From Streptomyces viridochromogenes DSM 40736 (GTDB lineage Bacteria; Actinomycetota; Actinomycetes; Streptomycetales; Streptomycetaceae): a stretch of 64,000 nucleotides of DNA. Where the stretch lies: positions 365,291-429,290 of the forward strand of contig NZ_GG657757.1 of NCBI RefSeq assembly GCF_000158955.1, written 5' to 3'. This document shows positions 25,252 to 33,797 of this stretch, one piece after another. Position 1 is the stretch's first letter. Every line of letters begins with the position of its first letter. The notes beneath the pieces are model-generated. The model was given only the letters and a program-made list of their open reading frames with translations, did no database searches and was not told the DNA's origin. A program made the position numbers and the translations under genes.

Positions 25252-26355
25252 ATGTTCCGGCACGACCTCACCGCGCCCGAGTGGTTCACGGCCGACGACT
25301 CCGTGCTCGGTGTGGCGCTCGTCTTTCCGCTGCAGGGGCCGGCCGGTATCTTCGGGCCCACCTGCGAGCTGTGCGCGCGGCTGGCCGCCGAGGAGGTCAA
25401 CCGGGACGGCGGCGTGCTCGGCAGGGAGCTGCGGCTGGTGCCGGTCGACGGCTCGGGCCCGCCGGGCGAGGTCGCCGGGCACGTCGAGGCGCTGGTGGAC
25501 CTGGGCGTCGTCCAGGGCGTCACGGGCTGGCACATCTCCTCGGTGCGCCGGGCGGTGGCACCGAGGGTCGCGCACCGCGTTCCGTACGTGTACACCGCGC
25601 TGTACGAGGGCGGTGAGCACACCGCGGGCGTGTTCCTGACCAGCGAGACCCCGCGCGACCAACTGCGGCCCGCGATGGACCTGCTGGCGCGCGAGCGCCG
25701 GGTGCGGCGGTGGTTCGTGGTGGGCAACGACTACGTGTGGCCGCGGCGTACGGCTCGGGCGGCCCGCGGGTATGCGCGGGCGTCCGGCGGATGCGTCGCC
25801 GACGAGGCGTATCTCCCGCTCGGCACCCATGACTTCGAGCCGGTGATGCGGCGCATCGAGCACGCGGAGGCCGACGGGGTCCTGATGCTGCTCGTCGGCA
25901 GCGACGCGGTGCGCTTCAACCGGGCCTTCGCGACGCACGGCCTGCACGCGCGCTGTCTGCGGCTGAGCACGCTCATGGACGAGAACATGCTGATGGCGAG
26001 CGGCCCGGCGGCCACCGAGGACCTGTACAGCACGGCCGGTTTCTTCGCCTCGCTGGCCAACCGGGACACCCTCGACTTCCACGGCCGGTACGCGGCCCGC
26101 TTCGGCGTCGAGGCGCCCGCCGTCGGCAGCCTCGGTGAGTCCTGCTACGAGGGCGTGCTGCTGCTGGCCGCACTGTTGAGGAGGGCCGGGACACTGGACG
26201 TGGCGGCCATCGGGGCGGCGGCGGGCGCGGTGTCGTACGAGGGCCCGCGCGGGCTGCTGCACCTGCGGGACGCGCATGTGCGCCAGCGGATCTACCTGGC
26301 TCGGGCCGGCGGGCTCGACTTCGACGTGCTCACGGAGCTGGATCCGCGTCGGTGA
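25252..26355 (+). CDS. AmiC/UrtA-type ligand-binding protein without signal peptide
   Basis: 367 residues from ATG 25252; ATG 25195 is an alternative start. The two-lobed Peripla_BP_6 fold of AmiC/Urt[101 protein letters not shown] and [20 protein letters not shown]. Neither start gives a signal peptide or lipobox, so it stays in the cytosol. AmiC of Pseudomonas is such a protein: it binds short amides and blocks an antiterminator. Here no amidase, AmiR or transporter gene is near, only the divergent MarR. A sensor role is more likely than transport. Confidence 0.8.
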   Translation: MFRHDLTAPEWFTADDSVLGVALVFPLQGPAGIFGPTCELCARLAAEEVNRDGGVLGRELRLVPVDGSGPPGEVAGHVEALVDLGVVQGVTGWHISSVRRAVAPRVAHRVPYVYTALYEGGEHTAGVFLTSETPRDQLRPAMDLLARERRVRRWFVVGNDYVWPRRTARAARGYARASGGCVADEAYLPLGTHDFEPVMRRIEHAEADGVLMLLVGSDAVRFNRAFATHGLHARCLRLSTLMDENMLMASGPAATEDLYSTAGFFASLANRDTLDFHGRYAARFGVEAPAVGSLGESCYEGVLLLAALLRRAGTLDVAAIGAAAGAVSYEGPRGLLHLRDAHVRQRIYLARAGGLDFDVLTELDPRR

Positions 26356-27562
26356 CCGGACCGTCCGGTCCGCGTCGCCGGGCGAGCGCCCTCCCGCGGC
26401 CGGCGAGGAACGCGCGTTCCGCGGGGTTCCCGGCGAGCGTGGCGGCCTCCTCGTAGGCCTGGACGGCGTCGCTGACACGGCCCAGGCGGCGCAGCAGGTC
26501 GGCGCGGACGGCGTGGAAGACGTGGTAGCCGTCGAGGTCGAGGGCGTCCACGAGGGCGAGGGCGGGCCCCGGACCGTCGGTCTCGGCCACGGCGACGGCC
26601 CGGTTCAGCGCCACGACCGGGCTGGGCGCGATCGCCATGAGCTGGTCGTACAGCTGCCGGATCTGGGCCCAGTCGGTGGCTTCCGCGCGGGGCGCGTCAC
26701 TGTGGACGGCCTGGATGGCGGCCTGGACCTGGTAGGGCCCGGGCCGGTTCTGGCGCAGGCAGCGGCGGACGAGTGCCTGCCCCTCGGTGATCAGGTCGCG
26801 GTCCCAGCGGGCCCGGTCCTGTTCGGGCAGCGGCACCAGGTCGCCCCGGTCGCTCTCGCGGGCGTCGCGACGTGACTCGACGAGGAGCATCAGCGCGAGC
26901 AGGCCGGTCGCCTCGGGTTCGTCCGGCATGAGTGCGGCCAGCAGCCGTCCCAGCCGCAGCGCCTCCGCGCACAACTCGGGCGAGCCCTCGTACCCCTGGT
27001 TGAAGATCAGGTAGACGACGGCCAGGACGCCGCCGAGCCGGTCGGGCAGGTCGGCGTCGCGGGGCACCCGGTACGGGATGCCGGCGTCGCGGATCTTCGC
27101 CTTCGCGCGGACCAGCCGCTGCGCCATGGTCGGCTCCGGCACCAGGAAGGCACGGGCGATCTGCGCCGTGGTGAGGCCGCCGAGGAGCCGGAGGGTCAGG
27201 GCGACCCGGGTCCGGAGGGCGAGCGCGGGGTGGCAGCAGGTGAAGATCAGGCGGAGCCGGTCGTCGCGCACGGGGCCCTCCTCGGGCGGTGCGTCGGGGG
27301 CGTGCAGCAGGGCCGCCTCGGCGTGCCGGGCGGGCCGGGACGACTCGCGGCGCAGACGGTCGACGGCCCGGTTGCGGGCGGTGGTGATGATCCACCCGGC
27401 CGGGCTCGGCGGGACGCCGGTCTCCGGCCAGCGCCGGACCGCCGTGGTGAAGGCGTCCTGGACCGCTTCCTCGGCGAGGTCGATGTCACCGAGGAAGCGG
27501 ACGAGGACGGCGACCGCGCGGCCGTACTCCGCGCGGAAGACCGCCTCGACATCCACATCCAT
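26330..27562 (-). CDS. ECF42-type RNA polymerase sigma factor
   Basis: 410 residues from ATG 27562, overlapping the YCII stop by four bases (ATGA). Sigma region 2 at about 10-75 ([59 protein letters not shown]). Region 4 at about 105-160 ([40 protein letters not shown]). The long helical C-terminal extension of ~230 residues is typical of ECF42 ([38 protein letters not shown]). ECF42 factors have no anti-sigma factor and are cotranscribed with DGPF/YCII genes, as here. The tail is needed for activity in the studied member. Its 3' end overlaps the convergent AmiC-like gene. Confidence 0.9.
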   Translation of the reverse strand: MDVDVEAVFRAEYGRAVAVLVRFLGDIDLAEEAVQDAFTTAVRRWPETGVPPSPAGWIITTARNRAVDRLRRESSRPARHAEAALLHAPDAPPEEGPVRDDRLRLIFTCCHPALALRTRVALTLRLLGGLTTAQIARAFLVPEPTMAQRLVRAKAKIRDAGIPYRVPRDADLPDRLGGVLAVVYLIFNQGYEGSPELCAEALRLGRLLAALMPDEPEATGLLALMLLVESRRDARESDRGDLVPLPEQDRARWDRDLITEGQALVRRCLRQNRPGPYQVQAAIQAVHSDAPRAEATDWAQIRQLYDQLMAIAPSPVVALNRAVAVAETDGPGPALALVDALDLDGYHVFHAVRADLLRRLGRVSDAVQAYEEAATLAGNPAERAFLAGRGRALARRRGPDGPVTDADPAP

Positions 27563-27912
27563 CAGTCGGCGTCTCCCATGAAGGGGCGCACCTCGATCGG
27601 CAGGGTGGTGGCCAGGGCCGCCTTGCGTCCCCACTCCAGAGCGGCGTCCAGGTCGGGTGCCTTGAGCAGGCAGATACCGCCGAGCATCTCCTTGCCCTCG
27701 GCGTAGGGGCCGTCGGTGATCAGGACGTCGCCGTCGCCGGGCCGCAGCACGGTGGAGGACTCCGGACCGTGCAGCCCTCCGGCGAAGACCCACGCGCCCG
27801 CCTCGCGCAGTTCCCGGTGGAAGGCGCCGAGATTCTCGCCGATCTCCTCGAGGACCTCGGGGGCGGGCGGGTCGCCGACCGGCTGCATCACGCTGAGCAG
27901 GTAGTACTTCAT
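27562..27912 (-). CDS. YCII/DGPF-family protein (ECF42 partner)
   Basis: 116 residues from ATG 27912, which has GAGGAGG nine bases upstream. Pattern: [60 protein letters not shown] (DGPF/Y motif) and [19 protein letters not shown] folds resemble ferredoxin-like dimers with a conserved His-Asp pair; catalysis is unproven. DGPF proteins sit next to ECF42 sigma factors as presumed targets or partners. First gene of the pair. Confidence 0.92.
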   Translation of the reverse strand: MKYYLLSVMQPVGDPPAPEVLEEIGENLGAFHRELREAGAWVFAGGLHGPESSTVLRPGDGDVLITDGPYAEGKEMLGGICLLKAPDLDAALEWGRKAALATTLPIEVRPFMGDAD

Positions 27913-27960
27913 GACGGGCCTCCTCGGCCTCTGGTCGTCCGGGTGTCCTTGCACCTCCTA

Positions 27961-27987
27961 CACGAACGACACACCCCCGGATCGACA
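27961..27987 (-). promoter_or_regulatory. Putative ECF42 promoter
   Basis: On the minus strand, TGTCGA (27987-27982) is followed by 17 bases and CGTG. I recall TGTCGA as the ECF42 -35 element and a CGA/CGT-like -10. About 50-75 bases before the YCII start. Auto-control would be typical. Confidence 0.4.
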
Positions 27988-28019
27988 ACCCGCGCAGCGC
28001 GAGCGCGAGAATTCCCCTC

Positions 28020-29069
28020 ATGACCACCGCACCCCATCCCCTCGTCGCCGCCGCGCGGCGGCTGGCGCACGAACTCCTCGTCCCGCACGCCGAGCGCGTC
28101 GACCAGGAAGGTGTGCCGGCGAGTCATATCGAGGCGGTGAAGCGGTCGGGGCTGCTCGGGATGGGCGCGCCCCGGGAGTACGGCGGGGCGGACGCGCCCG
28201 TCGGCGTGGCGCGGGAGACCGCGGAGATCCTGGCGGGGGCGTGCTGCTCCACATGGTTCGTGCAGACACAGCACCACACACCGGTGAAGCTGCTCGCCAC
28301 ATACGACTCGCCGGTCCGGGAGAAGCTGTTGCGCCCGCTGGCGACCGGCGAGGTGCTGGCCGGCATCGCGTACGCGCATGTCCGTGCCTTCCCCCGCGTT
28401 CCCGTGCGGGCCGTGCCGGAGCGGGGCGGCTGGCGCTTCGAGGGCACGGTGCCCTGGTACACGGGCTGGGGTCTCAACGACGTGCTGCTGCTGGCGGGGG
28501 TGACGGACACGGCCGAGGTGGTGTTCGTCATCACCGAGGCCCGCGAGCAGCGGGGGATGCGCCCGTCGGCGCCGCTGCGGCTCGCGGCCCTCGGCGCCGC
28601 CCGTACGGTCTCCCTGGAGCTGGACGGCCTGTGGGTGCCGGAGGGGGACGTGGTGCTGCGCACCCCGCGGGAGGAGTTCGCCCTGGTCGACCTGCCCAGG
28701 GCCGCCAACGCCAGTCCGGCCGTGTTCGGAGTGGCCGAGGCGGCGCTGGACCTGCTGGCACGCAGCCCCGACGGCGAGGGGCCGGCACAGTCGCTGCGGG
28801 CCCGGCTCGACGAGGTCCGGCGTGAGGCCTACGCCCTGGCCGACCACCCCGCCCCGCACGAGTCCGTCCCGGAACGTCTGGCGGTGCGGACGAGGGCGTA
28901 CGACGTGCTGCGCGCGGCCACGACCGCGGCGATCGTGTCCGGGGGCGGCCGGTCCATGACCCTGGACAGCCGGGCCCAGCGGCTGGCACGCGAGGGGATG
29001 TTCCTGCTGGTGCAGGGGCAGACGGCCGAGGCACGCCGGGCGCACCTCGGCGCGCTGGCGTCCGGCTAG
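28020..29069 (+). CDS. Acyl-CoA dehydrogenase-family protein
   Basis: 349 residues from ATG 28020. ACAD/DszC-like pattern: [20 protein letters not shown] (N-terminal domain), [40 protein letters not shown] and [20 protein letters not shown] (middle beta domain), and [20 protein letters not shown] (C-terminal helices). The catalytic Glu of true dehydrogenases is not obvious. It may be a flavin monooxygenase-like member (DszC/HpaB group) rather than a beta-oxidation enzyme. Cytosolic. The stop overlaps the convergent serine hydrolase stop (CTAG). Confidence 0.8.
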   Translation: MTTAPHPLVAAARRLAHELLVPHAERVDQEGVPASHIEAVKRSGLLGMGAPREYGGADAPVGVARETAEILAGACCSTWFVQTQHHTPVKLLATYDSPVREKLLRPLATGEVLAGIAYAHVRAFPRVPVRAVPERGGWRFEGTVPWYTGWGLNDVLLLAGVTDTAEVVFVITEAREQRGMRPSAPLRLAALGAARTVSLELDGLWVPEGDVVLRTPREEFALVDLPRAANASPAVFGVAEAALDLLARSPDGEGPAQSLRARLDEVRREAYALADHPAPHESVPERLAVRTRAYDVLRAATTAAIVSGGGRSMTLDSRAQRLAREGMFLLVQGQTAEARRAHLGALASG

Positions 29070-30265
29070 CCGAGCTGGGGCGGCGCCGGCCGGCCGGCGC
29101 GGGCCGGTACCTTGCCGCAGAACTCCGCTTCGATCACGTCGGTGTAGAGCGTGGAGTCCTGGAGCCAGTCGCCGTTGATGTTGAACGTCAGCTGGTGCTC
29201 CCCGTCCGGGGTGCCGACCATCGCGGACAGGGAGCCGTTCGTACGGCCGCTCTTGCCCACCACCCGCACACCGCAGGACAGCTCGGCGAACTCGACGCCG
29301 AGTCCGTACCCGAACCCGCCCCCGGCCGGGACCTCTTCGAGCATCTCCCTCATCTGCGCCCGGGGCAGCAACTCGCCCTTGATCAGGGCCCGCTGGAAGC
29401 GGTTGAGGTCGCCGCTGGTGGAGATGGCGTCACCTGCCGCGCCCAGCCAGGTCATGTTCTGTTCGGTGGCGTCGTGGATCTCGGCGTCGGGCGTCTCCTG
29501 GTGGAGCCGGGAGTAGCCGACGGGGTGCGGCTTCGGCATCTGCGGCGCCGTACCGGGGAAGGACGTGCCCCTCAGCTTCAGCGGCCGGATGATGCGGTGG
29601 GTGATCTCGTGCGCGTACGAGTGCCCCGACGCCTTCTCGATGACCATGCCTGCGATGACGAAGTTGGTGTTCGAGTACGAGGGTGCCGCCCGCTGGTCGG
29701 GCCGGGGCGGGTATTTCAGGGCGATCGCCACGAGTTCTTCGGGCGTGTGCGTGTCGTACCGGTGTTCCGGGAAGCCGGGGCCGGCGGCGCCGTGGATGAA
29801 CGCGGGGTCGTCGGTGTAGTCGGCTATGCCGCTGGTGTGGTTGAGGAGCTGACGCAGGGTGATCTCGCCGCCGTCGTAGCCGTTGCCGCGCAGCAGCCCC
29901 GGCAGCCACTTCTCGACGGTGTCGTCCAGGCTCAGTCCGCCTTCCGCCTCCAGTTGGAGCAGGACGGTCGCGACGAACGTCTTGGTGATGCTGGCGCCGC
30001 GGAAGTGGTCGGCGGCCGAACGCTCCCGTCCTGTGGCGGTGTCCGCGTGGCCGTAGGCCGCGAACCAACTGCCTCTGCTGTCGCGGACCTTCGCGGCCAC
30101 TCCGGGGAGTCCGCCCTGGTCGACGATGTCGCGCAGTGCGGCTCTGGTCGCCTCATGTCGATGCCCCTGCTCTGCCGCCTGCGCCGCCGGGGCGAGTGCC
30201 GCTCCGGCGGCGGACAACGCCACGGCAAGGGCTGACGAGACAGTGCGCGCGGCCCGCTGCTTCAT
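29066..30265 (-). CDS. Secreted serine hydrolase (class C beta-lactamase/DD-peptidase fold)
   Basis: 399 residues; ATG 30265 has GGGAGG about nine bases upstream. Signal peptide 1-31 (KQRAARTVSSALAVALSAAG then APAAQAAE). Catalytic SxxK in FRGASITKTFVATVLLQLE, second motif YSNTNFVIAGMVIEKASG (YxN), third motif near KSGRTNGSLSAMVGTPDG (K-S/T-G). HTSGIADYTDDP follows the first helix. The family includes D-Ala-D-Ala carboxypeptidases and esterases acting on the wall or on exogenous substrates. Exported, no lipobox, no C-terminal anchor. Confidence 0.9.
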   Translation of the reverse strand: MKQRAARTVSSALAVALSAAGAALAPAAQAAEQGHRHEATRAALRDIVDQGGLPGVAAKVRDSRGSWFAAYGHADTATGRERSAADHFRGASITKTFVATVLLQLEAEGGLSLDDTVEKWLPGLLRGNGYDGGEITLRQLLNHTSGIADYTDDPAFIHGAAGPGFPEHRYDTHTPEELVAIALKYPPRPDQRAAPSYSNTNFVIAGMVIEKASGHSYAHEITHRIIRPLKLRGTSFPGTAPQMPKPHPVGYSRLHQETPDAEIHDATEQNMTWLGAAGDAISTSGDLNRFQRALIKGELLPRAQMREMLEEVPAGGGFGYGLGVEFAELSCGVRVVGKSGRTNGSLSAMVGTPDGEHQLTFNINGDWLQDSTLYTDVIEAEFCGKVPARAGRPAPPQLG

Positions 30266-30365
30266 GGATGTGTGCCTCCCGGTCACCGAGGGGCAACGCC
30301 TGCCCCTGATGCCGAGGACGCCGAACGCGGGCCACGGGGTTGATCGTTGGGTGCGGCGATGGCCG

Positions 30366-30920
30366 TCACCCTGCCACGGCCAGCAGCGGGGTGCGGCCGA
30401 GTGCCGTGGAGAACTGGTCGACGACCTGGACGAGCGCCTCGGCGGCGGACGGCGCGATGGTCAGGGAGCCGTCGTCGTGCACGGTGAGGTCCGTGTCGAG
30501 GGTGAACCAGCCCTGCACCGTGTGGGCCGCGCCCATGGAGGTGAGCACGGGCCGTAGGGCGTAGTCGATGGCCAGCACATGGGCGATGCTGCCGCCGGTG
30601 GCGAGGGGCAGCACGGTCTTGCCGGTGAGCGCGTACTGCGGGAGCAGATCCAGCAGGGCCTTGAGGACACCGGAGTAGGACGCCTTGTAGACGGGGGTAC
30701 CGATGACGACGCCGTCGGCCCGCGCGAACAACTCGGTGGCCTCGACGATGGCGGGGTGCCTGAAGTCCGCGCCGAGCAGGGCGTCGGCCGGGATGGTGCG
30801 GACGTCGAGCGGGATCACGTCATGCCCCTGGGCGACGAGCCGTTCGTCCAGGTGGCGCAGCAGCCGGCCGGTGCGGGAGGAGGCGGAGGGGCTTCCGGAG
30901 ACGGACAGGACGGTGGCCAT
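30366..30920 (-). CDS. NADPH-dependent FMN reductase, SsuE-like
   Basis: 184 residues from ATG 30920. Flavodoxin-like fold: VLSVSGSPSASSRTGRLLRH (FMN phosphate loop), GVVIGTPVYKASYSGVLKAL (flavin loop), LLDLLPQYALTGKTVLPLAT and GGSIAHVLAIDYALRPVLTS. SsuE supplies FMNH2 to the alkanesulfonate monooxygenase SsuD in sulfur scavenging. No ssuD or ssuABC is next to it. Upstream lies a short Cys-ending ORF of the kind found before sulfur-assimilation genes, which supports a role in sulfur limitation. Called SsuE-like on sequence; the physiological partner is unknown. Confidence 0.85.
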   Translation of the reverse strand: MATVLSVSGSPSASSRTGRLLRHLDERLVAQGHDVIPLDVRTIPADALLGADFRHPAIVEATELFARADGVVIGTPVYKASYSGVLKALLDLLPQYALTGKTVLPLATGGSIAHVLAIDYALRPVLTSMGAAHTVQGWFTLDTDLTVHDDGSLTIAPSAAEALVQVVDQFSTALGRTPLLAVAG

Positions 30921-30964
30921 GGGTTCTCTTTTCCGGGAGAGGCGCGACTGCACGTGGCAGCGCC

Positions 30965-31009
30965 GAATCCGGGGGCGCGCGGGGAAAAGGCGTGATGGAC
31001 ACCGGATTC
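30965..31009 (-). promoter_or_regulatory. Candidate attenuator hairpin in the ssuE-like leader
   Basis: GAATCCGG and CCGGATTC form an 8-bp inverted repeat with a 29-base spacer. It lies between the stop of the small upstream ORF (31106) and the ssuE-like start (30920), where a translation-dependent switch would be expected. No U run is present, so the mechanism is open. Confidence 0.35.
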
Positions 31010-31105
31010 AGGCGGGAGGGGAAGCACCGCCCATGACGGCCCGGGCGAAGCGGAGTTCGGCCGGCCGCGGATACGGCGGTGTGGAGAAGCGGCGAGCCGG
31101 GAGAC

Positions 31106-31183
31106 TCAGGCTGCGGCGCGACAGAAGGCGCTGGATACGCGTGCGAGGTCGACGTGGCGTCGCCGCGTGAGGTCCAGTCGCAT
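31106..31183 (-). CDS. Putative cysteine-responsive leader peptide (uORF)
   Basis: 25 codons, ATG 31183 (or 31189) to TGA 31106. It reads MRLDLTRRRHVDLARVSSAF then CRAAA. The core RRRHVDLxRVxSAxC with a late Cys is what I recall from actinobacterial 'putative leader peptides' upstream of sulfur genes, where ribosome stalling at Cys codons controls the downstream operon. It lies 185 bases before the SsuE-like start, with an inverted repeat between them. Basic, no other role apparent. Normally too small to be called, so easily missed. Confidence 0.7.
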   Translation of the reverse strand: MRLDLTRRRHVDLARVSSAFCRAAA

Positions 31184-31310
31184 GGTCATGCCATCGATCG
31201 TCGCAGTGGCGAGCGAGGCCCGTCAAGGAATCCGCGGCTCATCTCGTATCCCGGACCAGGCGTTTCGGCGATGGGCTCCCGGAATCGCCTGGTCGCCCCG
31301 GCAGTTGCGT

Positions 31311-31487
31311 TCAGTCGTCGTCCGACGGGACCACCACGAGGAAGGCGTCCGACTCCAGGTCCATCACGACGGTGGCGGGCTCGCCCTCCGCGCGGCGGCG
31401 TGCCGCGTACTCCTCCGCCGGCCACGATCCGCGCGGTGCTCCCGCCGGAAACCGCTCCAACACCTTCGCGCTCGTGGCCGCTGACAC
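31311..31487 (-). CDS. Small conserved hypothetical protein
   Basis: 58 residues; GTG 31487 has GGGAGGG about eight bases upstream. Reads VLERFPAGAPRGSWPAEEYA, ARRRAEGEPATVVMDLESDA and FLVVVPSDDD. Acidic C-terminus, an EGEPATVVMDLESDAFLVVV beta-hairpin-like segment, no membrane span. The LERFPAGAPRGSWPAEEYA motif is shared with small Streptomyces proteins as I recall, without known function. An ATG at 31553 would add a low-complexity arm. Followed by a long leader region toward the SPW gene on the other strand. Confidence 0.6.
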   Translation of the reverse strand: MSAATSAKVLERFPAGAPRGSWPAEEYAARRRAEGEPATVVMDLESDAFLVVVPSDDD

Positions 31488-31620
31488 GTCCGCTGCCCTC
31501 CCTGTCCCGGGCCGCCCGCCGGGGCGGCGCCGATCGGTCGCTGTCGTACACATCCGGCTGCCCCCGATCCGCCCGGACATGTACCGCCCGGTAAGACACC
31601 ACAGCCCCCACGGACCTCTA

Positions 31621-31662
31621 CACATAAAGGAAAAATAAGAGCAGAATGAGCTTTACGCGGCG
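31621..31662. other. AT-rich promoter patch
   Basis: CACATAAAGGAAAAATAAGA and nearby bases are very AT-rich for this genome. The patch lies between the divergent small hypothetical gene and the SPW gene. Probably a promoter region for one or both. No named motif beyond composition. Confidence 0.35.
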
Positions 31663-31716
31663 TTTACCGCATACCCCACCAGACGCGGTCGCCCTGTAAG
31701 ACGAAGGAGACGAGTC

Positions 31717-32157
31717 ATGGCCAACGTCTCGCCCAGCAGAGGTGACATAACCAGCCACCCTGATGCCTCCGAAATGCGGGCCCGGTACGCCCGCATGCTC
31801 GGTGGTCGTGATGTGGCGCTCGTGGACGGACCGGTGTTCCTGCTCGGTCTGTACTGCGCCACCTCCCCGTGGATACTCCACTACACGACCAGCCAGCCGC
31901 CGCTCGTCACCCACAACCTGATCATGGGGATCGCGATCGGCCTGCTGGCGCTCGGGTTCACGCGCGCTCCCGAGCGTATGTACGGCCTGAGCTGGGCCAT
32001 GTGCGCCCTCGGGGTGTGGATGATCATCGCGCCGTGGATCGTCGGCGACAGCCCGGACGCCGGTGTCGTGTGGAACAACATCGTCATCGGCGCACTGGCC
32101 GTGATCCTGGGGCTGGTGTGCGCCGGCACGGCGGCGAAAGCGGCCCCGAGTCCCTAG
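31717..32157 (+). CDS. SPW-repeat integral membrane protein
   Basis: 146 residues from ATG 31717 (GAAGGAG upstream). Four membrane spans, in two pairs, each pair with the SPW-like motif: FLLGLYCATSPWILHY and CALGVWMIIAPWIVGD. Other spans: NLIMGIAIGLLALGF and NNIVIGALAVILGLVCAG. SPW proteins are small actinobacterial membrane proteins of unknown function, sometimes in stress or vitamin-related regions. The N-terminal ~40 residues are soluble. A strong terminator follows. Confidence 0.88.
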   Translation: MANVSPSRGDITSHPDASEMRARYARMLGGRDVALVDGPVFLLGLYCATSPWILHYTTSQPPLVTHNLIMGIAIGLLALGFTRAPERMYGLSWAMCALGVWMIIAPWIVGDSPDAGVVWNNIVIGALAVILGLVCAGTAAKAAPSP

Positions 32158-32192
32158 ACCCCGCTGACATGACTCTGCCGGAAGGGAGCAGA

Positions 32193-32219
32193 GGGCCGGT
32201 CCGCGCTCCGGACCGGCCC
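32193..32219 (+). terminator. Hairpin terminator after the SPW gene
   Basis: Perfect 11-bp stem GGGCCGGTCCG / CGGACCGGCCC with loop CGCTC, then CTTCC. 36 bases past the stop at 32157. Confidence 0.8.
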
Positions 32220-32331
32220 CTTCCGTGTGCGCACCAGGCCGCGAGCCCACGAGAGGGCCCCGGGCCCGGAGTGTCCCGGCCGCCAGGGGGCACACGCACT
32301 ACTGCGGGGGTTCTGAGGAGAAGGGGCGGAG

Positions 32332-32595
32332 ATGGAGATCGGCGGGATCATCAGTGCCATCGTGATCGGCATCGTCATCGGCGTCCTGGGCCGCCTCGTG
32401 GTCCCGGGCCGTCAGCGGATCGGCATTCTGTGGACGATCCTCGTCGGCATCCTTGCCGCGCTGGTCGGCTCCGCGCTCGCCGCCGCGCTCGGCGTGGCGG
32501 ACACCGACGGAGTCGACTGGGTCGAGTGGCTCATCCAGATCGCTCTGGCCGCGCTCGGCGTGGCCGCTCTGGACCGCGCGAAGGCACGTCGCTGA
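32332..32595 (+). CDS. GlsB/YeaQ/YmgE-family small membrane protein
   Basis: 87 residues from ATG 32332 (GAGGAGAAGG upstream). Transglycosylase-associated protein pattern: IISAIVIGIVIGVLGRLVVP, GRQRIGILWTILVGILAALV and GSALAAALGVADTDGVDWVE, then WLIQIALAALGVAALDR. Three membrane spans. The family is stress-linked in many bacteria; the transglycosylase link is not proven. Convergent with the epimerase gene. Confidence 0.9.
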   Translation: MEIGGIISAIVIGIVIGVLGRLVVPGRQRIGILWTILVGILAALVGSALAAALGVADTDGVDWVEWLIQIALAALGVAALDRAKARR

Positions 32596-32745
32596 CAGCG
32601 TAGGACAGCGGCGGCGCACCCGCGGCGCACCATGCGTGCGCGACAGGAGAACCCGGCATCCGGTGTGCCGTGGCCCGGCGGCCCGGCACACCTGGCCCAT
32701 ACCGTCGGCCGTGGTGGCGGCCATGGCGGCGGCCGGGTCCGGGTG

Positions 32746-33705
32746 TCAGCGGTCGGCCGGCACCATCGCGTCGAGCCCCTCACGGGTGGACGGGTAGCGC
32801 GGCGTCCAGCCCAGTTCGTGATCCGCCCTGGCGCTGGAGACCCGGAGCCGTGACGCCATCACGGTGTGCGCGTACGACATCGGTCTCATCAGCCACAGCG
32901 GTACGGTCATCGGCTTCGGCAGCCCGAAGGCCATGGCCACGGTCTCGACGTGGGCGCGGAAGCCGAGCGGTGTGCCGTCCGCGATGTTGTACGCCCGGCC
33001 CGGCCGCCCGCGTTCCACGGCGGCGGCCACCGCGCGGGCTGCGTCGGTGAGCTCCACCCACGGCAGCACCCGTCCGTGGTCGGCGGGCATGGGCAGTTGC
33101 CGCTTCCGCAGCAGAGGCAGCAGGGCTTCGGTGCCGCCGGGGCCGTAGAACAGGCCGAAGCGGAGCGCGACGCCCTCCAGCCCCTCCGAGTCGAAGGCGA
33201 GCCGCTCCTTGGTCCGCATGGCCGCGATGTGCCGCTCCAGCCTCGCTGTCCGGCCGCGCGGGCCGAACGGGGTGTCCTCGGTGAGCGGGCGGTCCCCGTG
33301 GTCCCCGAAGCCGTAGCCGAAGACCATCGACTCCACGACGAAGCGCCGGGCACCGGTGAGCCGGGCGGCTTCGACGAGGTGGGCCGTGCCCTCGGTGCGC
33401 AGCGCGTCGGTGGCATACATGTCGCGGTCGCGCACGGGGGGCTTGCGCAGGGCCGTCGCGGCGTGGATCACGGTGTCGAAATGCCGGCCGTCGATGGCGC
33501 GCAGCAGCGCGTCGCGGTCCCCCAGGTCGGCGCGGACGCCGTTGTCCGGGCCCCGGCCGAGTCCGGTGACCTTGTGGCCCGCCCCGGTCAGGGCGTGGGC
33601 GACGTGCCGTCCGAGGACTCCGCTCGCACCGGCGAGGAGGATGCTCTGTTTCTTCTGGTCCCTGTGGTCCTTCTGGTCCTTCTGGTCCTTCTGGATCGTC
33701 GTCAT
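32746..33705 (-). CDS. NAD(P)-dependent epimerase/dehydratase-family protein
   Basis: 319 residues from ATG 33705. Rossmann start ILLAGASGVLGRHVAHALTG (GxSGxxG), FDTVIHAATALRKPP, and the middle of an atypical extended SDR: RFVVESMVFGYGFGDHGD, where the usual S-x-Y-x-x-x-K is S-M-V-F-G-Y-G. LRFGLFYGPGGTEALLPLLR and RAYNIADGTPLGFRAHVETV follow. NAD(P) binding is clear, catalytic type is not. The first ~20 residues are a Lys/Asp/Gln repeat made by a 9-bp DNA repeat (see the repeat entry). Confidence 0.8.
   Translation of the reverse strand: MTTIQKDQKDQKDHRDQKKQSILLAGASGVLGRHVAHALTGAGHKVTGLGRGPDNGVRADLGDRDALLRAIDGRHFDTVIHAATALRKPPVRDRDMYATDALRTEGTAHLVEAARLTGARRFVVESMVFGYGFGDHGDRPLTEDTPFGPRGRTARLERHIAAMRTKERLAFDSEGLEGVALRFGLFYGPGGTEALLPLLRKRQLPMPADHGRVLPWVELTDAARAVAAAVERGRPGRAYNIADGTPLGFRAHVETVAMAFGLPKPMTVPLWLMRPMSYAHTVMASRLRVSSARADHELGWTPRYPSTREGLDAMVPADR
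33652..33696. repeat. 9-bp tandem repeat in the 5' end of the epimerase gene
   Basis: TGGTCCTTC units and variants, about four to five in a row, encode K-D-Q/H repeats at residues 6-19 on the minus strand. In-frame (9 bp), so copy changes keep the frame and would only change the N-terminal tail length. Confidence 0.7.
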
Positions 33706-33797
33706 GACGATGCGACGGATCGGGCGGGCGCGGATGTGACATCCGGGCCGCGGCGAGTCGGCCAGGGCTTGCGTCGGCTCCCGGTTCCGGCTCGCGG

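Noticed and set aside
30815-31027. Minus-strand frame in the ssuE leader as a protein gene
   Set aside because: Low-complexity, overlaps the start of the ssuE-like gene and its RBS, and the leader peptide explains the region better.
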